NCBI GenBank assembly: GCA_963700105.1
Contig: CAVOWL010000004.1
Coordinates: 806,001 to 870,000 of the forward strand
Direction of reading: 5' to 3'
Source of the DNA: CAVUWL01 sp963700105
Lineage (GTDB): Bacteria; Actinomycetota; Thermoleophilia; Solirubrobacterales; 70-9
DNA length: 64,000 bases
In this document: piece after piece, positions 1 to 8,197 of the stretch
Layout: the number at the start of each line of letters is the position of its first letter
How positions within the stretch are numbered: the first letter of the stretch is position 1
Notes under the pieces: model-generated
Seen by the model: only the letters and a program-made list of their open reading frames with translations
Database searches by the model: none
What the model was told of the DNA's origin: nothing
Position numbers and translations under genes: made by a program

Positions 1-526
1 CACTGCCCTGCTTGGTTGAGACCGTGAGTGCCGCGAACAGGATCCCAAACGGCAAAAAGGCCAAAATCGCCAGCAGCATCGCCGGCAGCGCCAGGGGCAC
101 CGTCGACCAATGCAGCTGCAGTCCGAATACGACTGCGCCGATCCCGAGCGTGATCGAAGCCAGCAGCATCGAGTACAGCAAAGGGAACAGGGACATTGCA
201 ATCACGCTTCGAATCGCGCCAAAGGGCGAGAGAAGCAGGCGTTCGAACGTGCCCGCGACCAACTCCTGCCTGACTATTTCCGCCACCGAGAAGCACGAGT
301 AAAGGACGCTGATCAACGCGATCCCGACTACCACGTAGCCAAAATAGCTTTCCGGCGTAGTGAAGCCACTCACGTGCACAAGGCGAGATACGTAATAAAA
401 CAGGGTGACGCTGAACACCGAGGTAAGCGCCTGACTGACCAGGCGCGTGCGATATGAGAGAAAGACGTGCAGATCACGTCGCATCACCGCGAGGAACGCG
501 CGGCTTGATCTCCTCAAATCGCTCAT
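1..526 (-). CDS. ABC-2 type transporter permease, partial (runs off left edge)
   Basis: The frame is open from an ATG at 526 to the window edge (175 codons, no stop), so the gene is truncated by the window and not broken. The translation starts MSDLRRSSRAFLAVMRRDLH and then shows several hydrophobic segments (around residues 30-48, 65-85, 110-135, 140-165), as expected for the membrane subunit of an ABC-2 exporter. Its ATG overlaps the stop of the ATPase gene by four bases (ATGA), so the two are translationally coupled and probably form one exporter. The substrate is unknown; the HprK-like gene at the head of the operon hints at a peptide or modified product. A CcmB-like role is less likely because no cytochrome maturation genes are nearby. 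Confidence 0.8.
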   Translation of the reverse strand, partial: MSDLRRSSRAFLAVMRRDLHVFLSYRTRLVSQALTSVFSVTLFYYVSRLVHVSGFTTPESYFGYVVVGIALISVLYSCFSVAEIVRQELVAGTFERLLLSPFGAIRSVIAMSLFPLLYSMLLASITLGIGAVVFGLQLHWSTVPLALPAMLLAILAFLPFGILFAALTVSTKQGS

Positions 527-1341
527 GCTCTCAGCAGCCTCCCCTCGGTCAAGACCCAGCGTGAGTCAAACGGCTGCTCGAGATGTTCACCGCTGGGCGA
601 GCACCAAAGCAGGGCACCGTTGCGGGCGATCAGGCCCTCTATTGCGCGGTCCAGAATCGCCGCCCCCTCATCGTCAAGACTGGTGAGCGGCTCATCCAAA
701 AGAACGACTTCGGGCTCGGCGAAAAAGGTCATCGCAATTCTGAGGCGCTGGCGCTGACCCATCGACATGCGATCCACACGGCGCTCGGCAAGTTCGCGCA
801 GCTCAAAGGCATCGATCGCCTCCTCCACCTTGGGCCGCACCAGGCCCGGGACTACCATCGCGATCCGCGCCCAGAATTCGAGCTGATGGCGAACGGTCAG
901 TCGAGCGTAGAGGCCGCGATCACCAGCGGGAAGCAGCGAGACGAGCTGCTGGTAACGGCGGCGATTCTGGCGCGCTGTAAGGCCCCAAACCTGGGAATCT
1001 CCAGAATCAGGATCGATCAAGCCCGCCGCGATCCGCAGCAGGGTGGTCTTCCCTGCTCCATTCCTTCCCCCCACCCATGTTCTCGTTCCAAGATCAAGGG
1101 TGAGGTCGACTCCCTCCAGTACAGGTGCGGGATTCTTGCGCCAACGCTTTACCACGTTTCTTAAGGCCAGCGGCGCCGCCGCATCCACATGCCCCAGCTG
1201 CGCGGGAATTGGGCCCTTTTCCGCTTCTACCGAAACCCCGCGGTCGGCAAGGCCAGGGACCCGCACGGGCTTGATCGCGGCACCCGAGGAGCCCTCGGGG
1301 CTATCTTTTTCGGCGAGAGCCTGCTCCGTGCGTGGCGTCAC
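523..1341 (-). CDS. ABC transporter ATP-binding protein
   Basis: This 272-residue protein has a full nucleotide-binding domain after an unusual N-terminal extension of about 55 residues rich in Pro, Gly and Ala. Walker A is GRNGAGKTT (about residue 92), the signature is MSMGQRQRL, and Walker B is VVLLDEP followed by a D-loop (LTSLDD). It would power the permease encoded directly downstream. Both junctions are four-base overlaps (ATGA), one with the HprK-like gene upstream and one with the permease downstream, so all three genes form one minus-strand operon. The signature motif starts MSMGQ instead of the usual LSGGQ, which is seen in CcmA-like and drug-export ATPases. The family call is firm; the substrate is not known. 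Confidence 0.9.
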   Translation of the reverse strand: MTPRTEQALAEKDSPEGSSGAAIKPVRVPGLADRGVSVEAEKGPIPAQLGHVDAAAPLALRNVVKRWRKNPAPVLEGVDLTLDLGTRTWVGGRNGAGKTTLLRIAAGLIDPDSGDSQVWGLTARQNRRRYQQLVSLLPAGDRGLYARLTVRHQLEFWARIAMVVPGLVRPKVEEAIDAFELRELAERRVDRMSMGQRQRLRIAMTFFAEPEVVLLDEPLTSLDDEGAAILDRAIEGLIARNGALLWCSPSGEHLEQPFDSRWVLTEGRLLRA

Positions 1342-2282
1342 AGGGCTCCCTGGGCAAGGAACGCAGAGTCAAGGCCCAGCGCGGACTCGACCTCGTCGGC
1401 AAGCTCGGTCGGTTGGTCACTGACCCCGGCTGTGAGCCGAATCAGCCTGACCGAGTCGACCAAATCGGAATACAGGGCAAAGCGTGTCGCATCGCGCTGG
1501 TCGTCATCTGGCAGCCCGAGCATGAACGGAGCAAGGAGAAGCGGAGAGGGATCCAAGCGCTGATACTGGAGAGCGAGATTCGGACCGCGTTCCAAAATGA
1601 CGATGGCCGCAATCTCACGCGCCTGAGTGGAACCCGTCGAGACGGCAATCCATCGCTCACCGGAGAGGACAGCCAGGGTTGTGCCGAGTGTCCCATCCTC
1701 GTAGCCCTGCGCCGAGATGTTCATATGAGGGGTTCCGGGATGGGCTGTGATCAGATCGGGTCCCCGATCTAAAACCAAAACGTCATCGGTAAAAAGCGAG
1801 CATCCTCGCCGGACCAGCTCCCCCGCCAAGGTCGACTTGCCCATGCCACTCGGGGCTGCGATCGCGACCACACCGGCCGGCGTCAAAAGCGCACTCGCAT
1901 GCAGCGCCTCCCGACCGCGGGCGATGCTGACGCTGGGCAAGACTCGGCTCAATAGCACCCGCTGCCAATCCAGGGAAGCGGCGTCAGCTGGGGCACAACT
2001 CAGTCGGGTCCCGTTCGGATCGAGGCAAAAGCTTGCTCGGTCGCCGTAGGTGAAGAGCAGGTCTCCCCCATCGCCCCACCGCACGCCAAACTCCTCGCCG
2101 TCGCCGAGTTGGCCCCGCCAGCGGGAGAGACTCGGCGTCCCGCTCCATTCAGACTCCAACCCTGCCGGCGTTTGCAGACCGATCGCCACGGAGGGCAGCC
2201 CTACGCCGTGGACTTCCGCCAAACCCAGGAGCGGAAAGGAGGAGCGCAGGGCCAAGCCGAAGGCGGTGTAGGCGTTATCCAT
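1338..2282 (-). CDS. HPr kinase/phosphorylase-like P-loop protein
   Basis: This 314-residue protein has a P-loop (APSGMGKST, about residues 152-160) inside a region that resembles the C-terminal kinase domain of HprK: a preceding HASAL segment, GCSLFTDDVLVLD after the P-loop, and a mostly beta N-terminal half. True HprK regulates sugar uptake through HPr, but no PTS gene is present here. Solitary HprK-like proteins of this type usually lie in clusters for modified peptides or exported products. It is the first gene of the operon with the ABC ATPase and permease, overlapping the ATPase start by four bases. I infer a kinase-like or ATP-sensing role in making or exporting the transporter's substrate; no PqqD-like or precursor peptide gene is visible nearby. 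Confidence 0.7.
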   Translation of the reverse strand: MDNAYTAFGLALRSSFPLLGLAEVHGVGLPSVAIGLQTPAGLESEWSGTPSLSRWRGQLGDGEEFGVRWGDGGDLLFTYGDRASFCLDPNGTRLSCAPADAASLDWQRVLLSRVLPSVSIARGREALHASALLTPAGVVAIAAPSGMGKSTLAGELVRRGCSLFTDDVLVLDRGPDLITAHPGTPHMNISAQGYEDGTLGTTLAVLSGERWIAVSTGSTQAREIAAIVILERGPNLALQYQRLDPSPLLLAPFMLGLPDDDQRDATRFALYSDLVDSVRLIRLTAGVSDQPTELADEVESALGLDSAFLAQGAL

Positions 2283-2344
2283 CGCCTAATAAACTCAGAA
2301 TGGGCGAGGTTTCTTGCGCCCGCTAAGACTCTCGGCGGCGAGCC

Positions 2345-3211
2345 TCAACCGCCAGGGTGAGTGGTGATTTTGTGCGGGTATTTCGCAGCGCAGCGAGCAT
2401 ATGTGCGCTTGCCCGAAAGATGATCGCCGAGAACGGTGGTGAGGTGGACGTTGACCGTGAACGAGGCAGCCGAAAGACCACTCAGGTCAAAGGTAGCGGT
2501 AGCGCCGCTGGCTTTACGCCTTACGCTCGCGGCTCTGACGATCTGACCACTCTGGAGTTTGGCAACGATCGTCTTCAGCGGGTCGTTCTTTGGATTGCGC
2601 AGGTGGATCCTAAGCGTCGATGGGGCGAAGCATGCCGCGCTGCTGGGCAGCGTCACAACTTGGGCAAATTGGCTCGAGCTGACCACAGGTAGGGCAGAAA
2701 TCAGAGCGGAATCGACGCATCCGAAAGTGGCGCCCTTGGCTTCGCCGCTGGGGCTGATCGTCGGCTGGGAATTACTGCCCGGTTCGCTAAAGCAGGCCCG
2801 CAGGAAGGATTCGTTTTTTTGATTCTGCAGCACCCGCCAGGCGGTTGGACCGAGGTTTGGGTTGGGAATGCATTGTTCGGTTGCAAAGAACCACTGGTGC
2901 AGGCCCCAGTAGGAGCCGTCTGCCTGACGACGCATTTCCGTCCACATCTGCTCGCCGGCCGGGTGGGTGCATTGATCAAATTTCGTCGGAGCAACGACGG
3001 TTCCCGTGAACGTGCCGTTCGGTGCGGCCTGGATTGCAACTTTGCCGCCGTTAAACGACCAGACTCCTTCGATCGGAGTTTCCGCATGGGCGGAGCTAAC
3101 GCCGAGAGCGAGAGTCGCCGCGAGTAATCCAATCACCGCCAGCAAGGAGTGCGCGCCACCTGACCTTCGCCCGAGCGGGTTAGCGGCTTCGGCTTGGCCG
3201 AGAGATCCCAT
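2345..3211 (-). CDS. Secreted protein of unknown function
   Basis: The 288-residue product has a signal peptide (hydrophobic stretch about residues 24-42, ending SSAHA before ETPIEG). The first mature domain starts IEGVWSFNGGKV and resembles small beta-barrel 'extracellular burden' domains; a C-terminal beta-rich half follows that may be Ig-like (TLRIHLRNPKNDPLK and SFTVNVHLTTV). Four or more cysteines suggest disulfides outside the cell. I chose the ATG at 3211 over the TTG one codon earlier because it forms a one-base TGATG junction with the stop of the upstream gene. I do not recognise the family with certainty. Coupling to the upstream small protein suggests co-expression. Confidence 0.7.
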   Translation of the reverse strand: MGSLGQAEAANPLGRRSGGAHSLLAVIGLLAATLALGVSSAHAETPIEGVWSFNGGKVAIQAAPNGTFTGTVVAPTKFDQCTHPAGEQMWTEMRRQADGSYWGLHQWFFATEQCIPNPNLGPTAWRVLQNQKNESFLRACFSEPGSNSQPTISPSGEAKGATFGCVDSALISALPVVSSSQFAQVVTLPSSAACFAPSTLRIHLRNPKNDPLKTIVAKLQSGQIVRAASVRRKASGATATFDLSGLSAASFTVNVHLTTVLGDHLSGKRTYARCAAKYPHKITTHPGG

Positions 3212-3564
3212 CAATTTGGTAACGCCCAGCCATTGAGGATTCTTCCGTCGGCGAGGCCAAGCGACTCAACTCCAGCCAGATAGAGGAAGACCGCATGAGC
3301 CAGAAGCTGCTCGACCCGCACCGCGTGGCGGCGCGCCTCCTCTTCAAGCGCTGCTTGAACCTCAGGCTCAACCGCCAGCTCAAAAGCGGCCGCGGAGCGG
3401 TCGGGGAGCTGGCCGCGGCAGAATCTCGGCGGGGCGATTGGAACCATCGTCGACTCCAACCGAACGGCGTAGGCCCGGAGCGCCAGTTGGATCGTCGTCG
3501 CCGGGTCGGGCTCGAGATGAGCCTCGATACAAGACCGTGCGAATTTTCCGAGCACTACTCTCAT
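3211..3564 (-). CDS. Small protein paralogous to the broken gene at 4247-4857 (copy A)
   Basis: The 117-residue product has two similar helical halves: IQLALRAYAVRLES near the N terminus, and EEEARRHAVRVEQLLAHAV followed by FLYLAG near the C terminus. A Pro-rich linker (PIAPPRF) separates them. The neighbour at 4247-4857 has the same plan (SLIQAVRYYLADRD, GWPYPSF, SKEAARQQVSPEQLIRHAV), so the two are paralogs flanking the sigma factor gene. The C-terminal unit looks like a ribbon-helix-helix-type segment, so DNA binding is possible but unproven. An upstream ATG at 3639 exists, but the ATG at 3564 has a good ribosome binding site (GAGGAG, four bases away). The stop overlaps the next start by one base. 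Confidence 0.65.
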   Translation of the reverse strand: MRVVLGKFARSCIEAHLEPDPATTIQLALRAYAVRLESTMVPIAPPRFCRGQLPDRSAAAFELAVEPEVQAALEEEARRHAVRVEQLLAHAVFLYLAGVESLGLADGRILNGWALPN

Positions 3565-3640
3565 CAATCTCCTCACGCCATGAAATGCATCGAGATCGGC
3601 AAGATTTCTGCCGGGCTGCCAGCTTCGTCCAAAGTTCATC

Positions 3641-3695
3641 CCCCAAATTGGGGTCCAAATTTGCCGCTACTTGAGCTTGGAGTCCAGATTTGGAC
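3641..3695. promoter_or_regulatory. Cluster of GGTCCAAATTT-type palindromic sites
   Basis: Three related inverted repeats lie between the divergent copy A gene and the sigma factor gene: CCCCAAATTGGGG (3641-3653), GGTCCAAATTTG (3652-3663) and GTCCAGATTTGGAC (3682-3695). The last is a 14-base palindrome with a single mismatch. The same core recurs at 4964-4985 upstream of the paralogous gene. This looks like a shared operator, but no footprint or regulator is known. Confidence 0.4.
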
Positions 3696-3712
3696 GAATG
3701 TTCAGGGGTTGA

Positions 3713-3770
3713 CAACGGACGCAATTTGTTTAAGGCTGCGCAAGGAACGACCGTCCGTTGCGTTTTTTTT
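3713..3770 (+). promoter_or_regulatory. Long inverted repeat followed by a T8 run, in the sigma factor leader
   Basis: CAACGGACG (3713-3721) pairs perfectly with CGTCCGTTG (3752-3760) across a 30-base loop, and a run of eight T follows at 3763-3770. On the plus strand this has the form of an intrinsic terminator. No plus-strand gene ends here, so if real it would act as an attenuator in the 5' leader of the sigma factor gene. A TTGACA hexamer overlaps the left arm (3709-3714) but lacks a convincing -10 box. Confidence 0.35.
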
Positions 3771-3854
3771 GGTAGGGGAGCACCTGGACACGCTCCCACT
3801 TCGCTATTTCAAGCCGTTACCAGTTGCGGAGGTTTCTGCAAAATTGCCTGCAAA

Positions 3855-4481
3855 GTGGGGGGTCACCGGGAGTTGATAGGTATCCAGCATGAGCCAAGCT
3901 CATCGAGGGACGGGGGACCGCCTCAGGCTGGTGGCCGCGACAGCCGAATTGTCCGCGCGGCAATTGCACAGGCTCAGGCGGGGGACATGGAGGCCCTTCA
4001 CTTCCTCTACGTCCGCTACGCCGACGACGTGCACCGCTACGTCAGAAGCCTCGTTCAGGACCACCACGAGGCCGAGGACATCACCCAAAATGTCTTCGTC
4101 AAGTTGATCGCAGTGATCTGCAAGTATGAGCCGCGAGAGGTGCCTTTCGCGGCATGGATCCTCACCGTCGCCCGCAACGCGGCTTTGGACCACTTGCGCA
4201 CGAGGAGAATGACGCCCTGCGAAGACGTGCAGGTCGCCGATCATGGTCATGGCCAACTCGGGCACGAGCGCAGCCAGGACCTTCGGCAGGCACTGGAGGA
4301 GCTGCCCGCCGAACAACGGGACGTCCTGATCCTCAGACACATCGTTGGTCTCTCTCCGGTTGAGATCGCCAATGAGCTGGGGAAAACCGAAAGCTCGGTG
4401 CACGGACTCCACCACCGAGGCAGGTTGGCGATGCAGTCCGTCTTGGTCGAACTAGACGCGGCGCCGGTGGTCGCATCCTGA
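3855..4481 (+). CDS. RNA polymerase sigma-70 family factor (ECF-like)
   Basis: Region 2 is clear (AQAGDMEALHFLYVRYADDVHRYV, read in two parts, then ITQNVFVKLIA and AAWILTVARNAALDHLR). Region 4 follows (LRQALEELPAEQRDVLILRH, then GLSPVEIANELGKTESSVHGL). The protein would direct RNA polymerase to a set of promoters. The start is uncertain: the frame opens upstream to an ATG at 3690, but similarity begins only near 3945. GTG 3855 and TTG 3873 are the nearest candidates, and neither has a good ribosome binding site. No anti-sigma factor is adjacent. Instead it sits between two paralogous small proteins whose upstream regions share palindromic sites, so one of them may regulate it. The 3' end lies opposite the broken gene at 4247-4857. 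Confidence 0.85.
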   Translation: MGGHRELIGIQHEPSSSRDGGPPQAGGRDSRIVRAAIAQAQAGDMEALHFLYVRYADDVHRYVRSLVQDHHEAEDITQNVFVKLIAVICKYEPREVPFAAWILTVARNAALDHLRTRRMTPCEDVQVADHGHGQLGHERSQDLRQALEELPAEQRDVLILRHIVGLSPVEIANELGKTESSVHGLHHRGRLAMQSVLVELDAAPVVAS

Positions 4482-4857
4482 GCTACTAGGCCTGGTTGGT
4501 CGAAAAGGCCTTCGGCCAGACGCTGGGCAACCCGTCCGCCATCACGGTCCGCAGCGAAATAAAGGACTGCATGGCGAATCAGCTGTTCCGGGGAGACCTG
4601 CTGGCGAGCCGCCTCCTTTGAAAGGGCATCCCAGGTCGCTGCGTCGATCTCCATCTCCACTTTGATCTTTGACTCTCCCCCCCGTCGAGGCGAAAGCTGG
4701 GGTAGGGCCACCCGGCTCGTTTGAAATCTCGGTCAGCAAGGTAGTAACGGACGGCCTGGATCAGAGACCTCGCGAGATTCTCCGAATCCCGGGTAGATGA
4801 GCCCCCAAGCGACTCGAGTCCGAACTCGCCTATGGCCATGCTCACGGTGCGCCGCAT
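4247..4857 (-). pseudogene. Frameshifted paralog of the gene at 3211-3564 (copy B)
   Basis: Two overlapping frames together encode one protein like copy A. The first starts at ATG 4857 behind a strong GGAGGT site and reads MRRTVSMAIGEFGLES through SLIQAVRYYLADRD to GWPYPSFRLDGGES. The second continues with KIKVEMEIDAATWDALSKEA and SPEQLIRHAVLYFAADRDG. The frames meet at a run of seven C on the plus strand (4677-4683). One extra base there would restore a continuous reading frame. The homologous part ends near 4490; the open frame then continues to 4247 antisense to the sigma factor gene. This could be a real lesion, phase variation or a homopolymer sequencing error. A canonical -1 slippery heptamer is not present. 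Confidence 0.6.
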
Positions 4858-4963
4858 GCGACGCCACCTCCAATCTCAACCTCATCCGGCCTAGCCCGTC
4901 AGAGCCAATCGACCAACCGATGACTCAGCCACCATATGGCGTGGGGATGACGCCAAAGGATGG

Positions 4964-5005
4964 AATTTGGACCACTTTTGGGTCCTCTTTTGGAAACTTT
5001 GAACC
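4964..5005. promoter_or_regulatory. Second cluster of TTTGGACC-type sites upstream of copy B
   Basis: AATTTGGACC (4964-4973), TTTTGGGTCC (4976-4985), TTTTGGAAAC (4989-4998) and CTTTGAACC (4997-5005) lie about 105-150 bases upstream of the copy B start. The first is the reverse complement of the GGTCCAAATT core found upstream of copy A. The similar distance in both places supports a shared regulator. The sites are AT-rich islands in GC-rich DNA. Confidence 0.35.
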
Positions 5006-5050
5006 AGTAGAGCCCTAGCCTGGCCCTAAAGCAATCACCGGGTGGACCGC

Positions 5051-5340
5051 TCAGCCCTGCTCAAGCGGCGCCATCGTCAACCCGGCTGATTTCAGCTGGT
5101 CCCAGTAATGCTCGGCGGGCTCCCTCGGACCGCTCCAAACGATCGCCTGCCCACTGTTGTGGATCTGATCGGCGATCCGGTGGCCCTGCTCGAGGCTAAC
5201 TCCGGGCAGGACGCTGGCCAGCGTCTGGGCGACATGATCGAAGGTGTTGTGGCTGTCGTTGCGAACGATTACCCGCCAGGCGCTGCCTTCCCCGAGCCCG
5301 GGCCGGCGCTACGCGGCCGCTCAACTGTCGTCGTTGACAT
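5051..5340 (-). pseudogene. clpS: ClpS-type adaptor of the Clp protease, frameshifted
   Basis: The downstream frame encodes a ClpS core: WRVIVRNDSHNTFDHVAQTL, then GVSLEQGHRIADQIHNSGQA and WSGPREPAEHYWDQLKSAGL. ClpS delivers N-degron substrates to ClpA/ClpC and binds through an N-D-x-x-x-T/F loop, seen here as RNDSHNTF. This frame has no start codon before an in-frame TAG. A natural N terminus (MSTTTVERPRSAGPGSGKA) sits in another frame starting at ATG 5340 and runs to a TAA just after the junction. The frames join if one base is added near the four-C run at 5290-5293. Homopolymer error or true decay are both possible. The gene is divergent from the acyltransferase at 5425. Confidence 0.65.
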
Positions 5341-5424
5341 CGGCTCGAATTATGCATCGGATGGCCCAGCGAAGCCTCGATACTCAAGGAGCGGCGATGA
5401 GAAAGCCGAAGCGTTGATCATCGG

Positions 5425-7315
5425 ATGAGCCGCCCCCAGGACAACCGCCTCCCCTACATGCCTGGAATCGATGCGCTGCGCGCGATCGCGGTGCTCGCTG
5501 TTTTCTTCTACCACTCGACCGTCACTGGATGCCCGGCGGCTTTCTCGGCGTCGATGTCTTCTTCGTGATCAGCGGCTATCTGATCACTTCACTCCTGCTC
5601 AGCGAGTATCGCCGAGGGGGCCACATCAAGGTCGGAAAGTTCTGGGCGCGCCGAGCGCGGCGGCTTCTCCCCGCGGTCGGCGTCTTCATCGCCGTGACGA
5701 TGATCGTCGCCGCGATCGTCGAGCCCGCTCGGATCGATGCGCTGCGCGGCGACGCGCTTGCCTCGCTGCTCTACGTAGCCAACTGGCATTTCATCTACAG
5801 CCACCAGTCCTACTTCGAACAGTTCCAGACGCCGTCGCTCTTTCGCCACCTCTGGTCGCTCTCGGTCGAGGAGCAGTTCTATCTCTTCTGGCCGCTGGCC
5901 TTTGCCGCGGGGATGTCTCTGTTTGGCCGCAAACGGCTGGTCGTCGGTGTGATCGCCGGAGCGCTTGGATCGGTGGCTTTGGCCTGGATTCTCTTTCACC
6001 CCGGCGGCGATGCCTCGCGCGTTTACTACGGCACCGACACCCACGCCGTCGGCCTTTTGGGCGGGGTCGCCCTGGCGCTCGATATGGAGCCCCTGGGGTC
6101 TTCGCCGCGGCACCCCGGGCCGCTGGAGCGGGCCGCTGCTAGACCTCGCCGGCCTGCTCGCCCTCGCCTACATCCTCGCCAGCTTCCTGCGAGTCCACGA
6201 CTACGACCTCTCCCTCTATCACGGCGGCTACCTTGCTCTGGCGGCGGTGACCTGCGTCCTGATCGCCGTCCTCGCCCACCCCGCGGCCCGGCTCGGCAAA
6301 GCGCTCGCTCGTCGACCCCTGATCTGGCTGGGTTTGCGCAGCTACAGCTTCTACCTCTGGCACTGGCCGGTGCTCGTGCTCACCCCCGTGATCGGGATCT
6401 CGCTGGATAAGGGGCTGCTGATCCCGCTGCAGCTCCTCTTGGTCCTGATTCTCGCCGATCTCTCCTATCGCTTCGTCGAGCTCCCCTTTCGCGGCAAGAC
6501 CAAGCCAGCGGCGCTGCCGGCCGATTGGCTGCGCGTCGGGCGCCCGGCGCTCCTGGTGGCGGTCCTCGCTCGTGGTCGGGCTGATCGGTTGGGGTGGATT
6601 CGTCGGGGGCGGCGCCCAGCAGCTGCAGCCGAGTCTCGCCGCCGCCTCAACGGCCGAATTCGCCCAGGTCCGAGCCAGAGCGCCCCGCCGAGCAGTCGGT
6701 GCTAGGGCCAGCCAGGGCCAAAGCTCGCGTCGGTCCACGCTGGCGCCGCGAATCGTCGCCTTTGGCGATTCGGTGATGGTCGGTGCCAAGGCAGAGCTCG
6801 TCGAGCGCCTCGGGCAGGGATTTTCGATGAACGCAAAGGTCGGACGCCAGGTTGATGAAGTAATCACCCTGGCGCGCCAGCTGAAAGCCGGCGGAAACCC
6901 GCCCAACGATCTGATCATCCAGATCGGCGACAACGGTCCCCTCTACAGCGAAGAAATGGATGCCCTGCGGCTCGCGACCTCTGAGGCGGGGCATATTTTC
7001 CTGATCACCGACCACGCCCCGGTCAGCTGGGTTGGGGAGTCCAATGAAGAGCTCGCCCAGGCGGCAAAGGAATGGCCGCACACCTCGCTGATTGACTGGA
7101 GCGCGGCGGCCAAGACCCGCGCTGGCCTCTTTTGGGACGGCATCCACCTCACCCCCGCCGGGGCCCGCTATTACGCGCGCGTGATCGCAGCTGCGGTGTC
7201 AGCCCAGACGCGAAGTGAAGTTCCGCCGCTCCCGTCAATAGGCAGCTTGACGCCGTGTTTGGACCAAACGGCGATTCATCGAGCGCGCCGGCCTCGCCTC
7301 AGCTCGGCAGGGTAG
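5425..7315 (+). pseudogene. OafA/YrhL-type acyltransferase with C-terminal SGNH domain, three frameshifts
   Basis: Three frames placed end to end give one protein of about 625 residues. It has the acyltransferase-3 start (YMPGIDALRAIAVLAVFFYH), GGFLGVDVFFVISGYLIT, the SVEEQFYLFWP signature and further membrane helices through SYSFYLWHWPVLVLTPVIG. A C-terminal SGNH domain follows, with GDSVMVG and DGIHLTP. Such enzymes O-acetylate surface polysaccharides, the membrane part moving the acyl group and the SGNH domain placing it. Frame changes fall near 5521-5526 (one base missing), 6084-6110 (one extra base or two missing, in C4/G4 runs) and 6564-6570 (one extra or two missing). As assembled, the gene cannot make a full protein. 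It is convergent with the gene at 7350. Confidence 0.75.
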
Positions 7316-7349
7316 GGCGCGTCGATGGCAATCGGGGCGGCGAGAGCGC

Positions 7350-8045
7350 TCAGAACGGGCTGGGAACCCTGACCACGACGTTATCGACGCTCGCGCTCGC
7401 TCCGGCGGCAACGCCGCCGGAGCCGATCGCCACCCCGCTCGCGCTGCCACGCAGTTCGCGGGCGCTCGGATCGGTTGCTTCGGCGACCTGTTTTCCCCCG
7501 GCGAATGCGAAGATTCGGCACTGACCCCGTTCGGGCCCGCTGGAGACGTCGATCGCCTGCAGGCTGAGTTGGTTCGTTTTGTTGATGGGCTGAACCGATT
7601 TCTGCCCCCGGTTGATAGCCAGGTATTTCACTTTGCCGCCGGGCAGGTTCTTTCGCAGCTGCACCTTCTGCTGGGCTGGGAAGACGGCAAGCTCATAACC
7701 CTCGCCGCCTCCGGTTCGAAGGACGAGACCCAGATAGACCTTGCGCTGAAGACCCTTCGGCGTCGTGCTCAGGAGCTTCTCACTGGCGGCGACTTCGAGC
7801 TGGCGGCCGACCACCGGCGTGCGGTAGGTGCACTGGTTGGTGTTCTTGCCCAGGGTGATCTGCATTTCCTGCCCGATTCCCCTTTGGGTGCAGTTGCGCC
7901 CAGTCAGCTTGATCATCTGGGCGCGCTGGGCGGGGCCTTCCATCCCGTTTCGATAGATGCCGATCATTTCGGCGCCGGCGCCGGCCGCGAGGATCAGCGC
8001 CGCGGCGCTGGCGGCAGAAAGGACGGCTGTAAATCGCAATTTCAT
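7350..8045 (-). CDS. Secreted LamG/concanavalin-like beta-sandwich protein
   Basis: The 231-residue product opens with a classic signal peptide (hydrophobic core SAASAAALILAAGAGA, cut before EMIGIY). The rest resembles a jelly-roll lectin-type domain: a GLVLRTGGGEGYELAV strand pair, NQLSLQAIDV, CRIFAFAGGKQVAEATDPS, and a closing ASVDNVVVRVPSPF that matches the last strand of LamG-like domains. Proteins of this kind bind carbohydrate or help hydrolyse it at the cell surface; no catalytic residues can be assigned from sequence. The gene stands alone between the broken acyltransferase and the divergent mutase gene. Function is inferred from fold-like patterns only. Confidence 0.65.
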   Translation of the reverse strand: MKLRFTAVLSAASAAALILAAGAGAEMIGIYRNGMEGPAQRAQMIKLTGRNCTQRGIGQEMQITLGKNTNQCTYRTPVVGRQLEVAASEKLLSTTPKGLQRKVYLGLVLRTGGGEGYELAVFPAQQKVQLRKNLPGGKVKYLAINRGQKSVQPINKTNQLSLQAIDVSSGPERGQCRIFAFAGGKQVAEATDPSARELRGSASGVAIGSGGVAAGASASVDNVVVRVPSPF

Positions 8046-8197
8046 CGATCCGGATGGGGGTGGCGGAGCGGACAGGCCGAATATGGCTGCCCTGATCCGT
8101 CGCTACTCACCGCCAGCCTAAACACCGCGGGCGGGAAAGGATGCGCAAAAACGGCGGTGAACGGCGGATTTCGGCGCAGCAAATATCATTGGTGACG

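Noticed and set aside
3709..3737. TTGACA as a sigma-70 promoter before the sigma factor gene
   Set aside because: The hexamer is present but there is no acceptable -10 box at 16-18 bases. It overlaps the hairpin arm, so it may be chance.
4660..4700. Programmed -1 frameshifting at the copy B junction
   Set aside because: The bases around the run do not form the usual X XXY YYZ slippery heptamer in the incoming frame, and no downstream structure is obvious. Slippage or a sequencing error is simpler.
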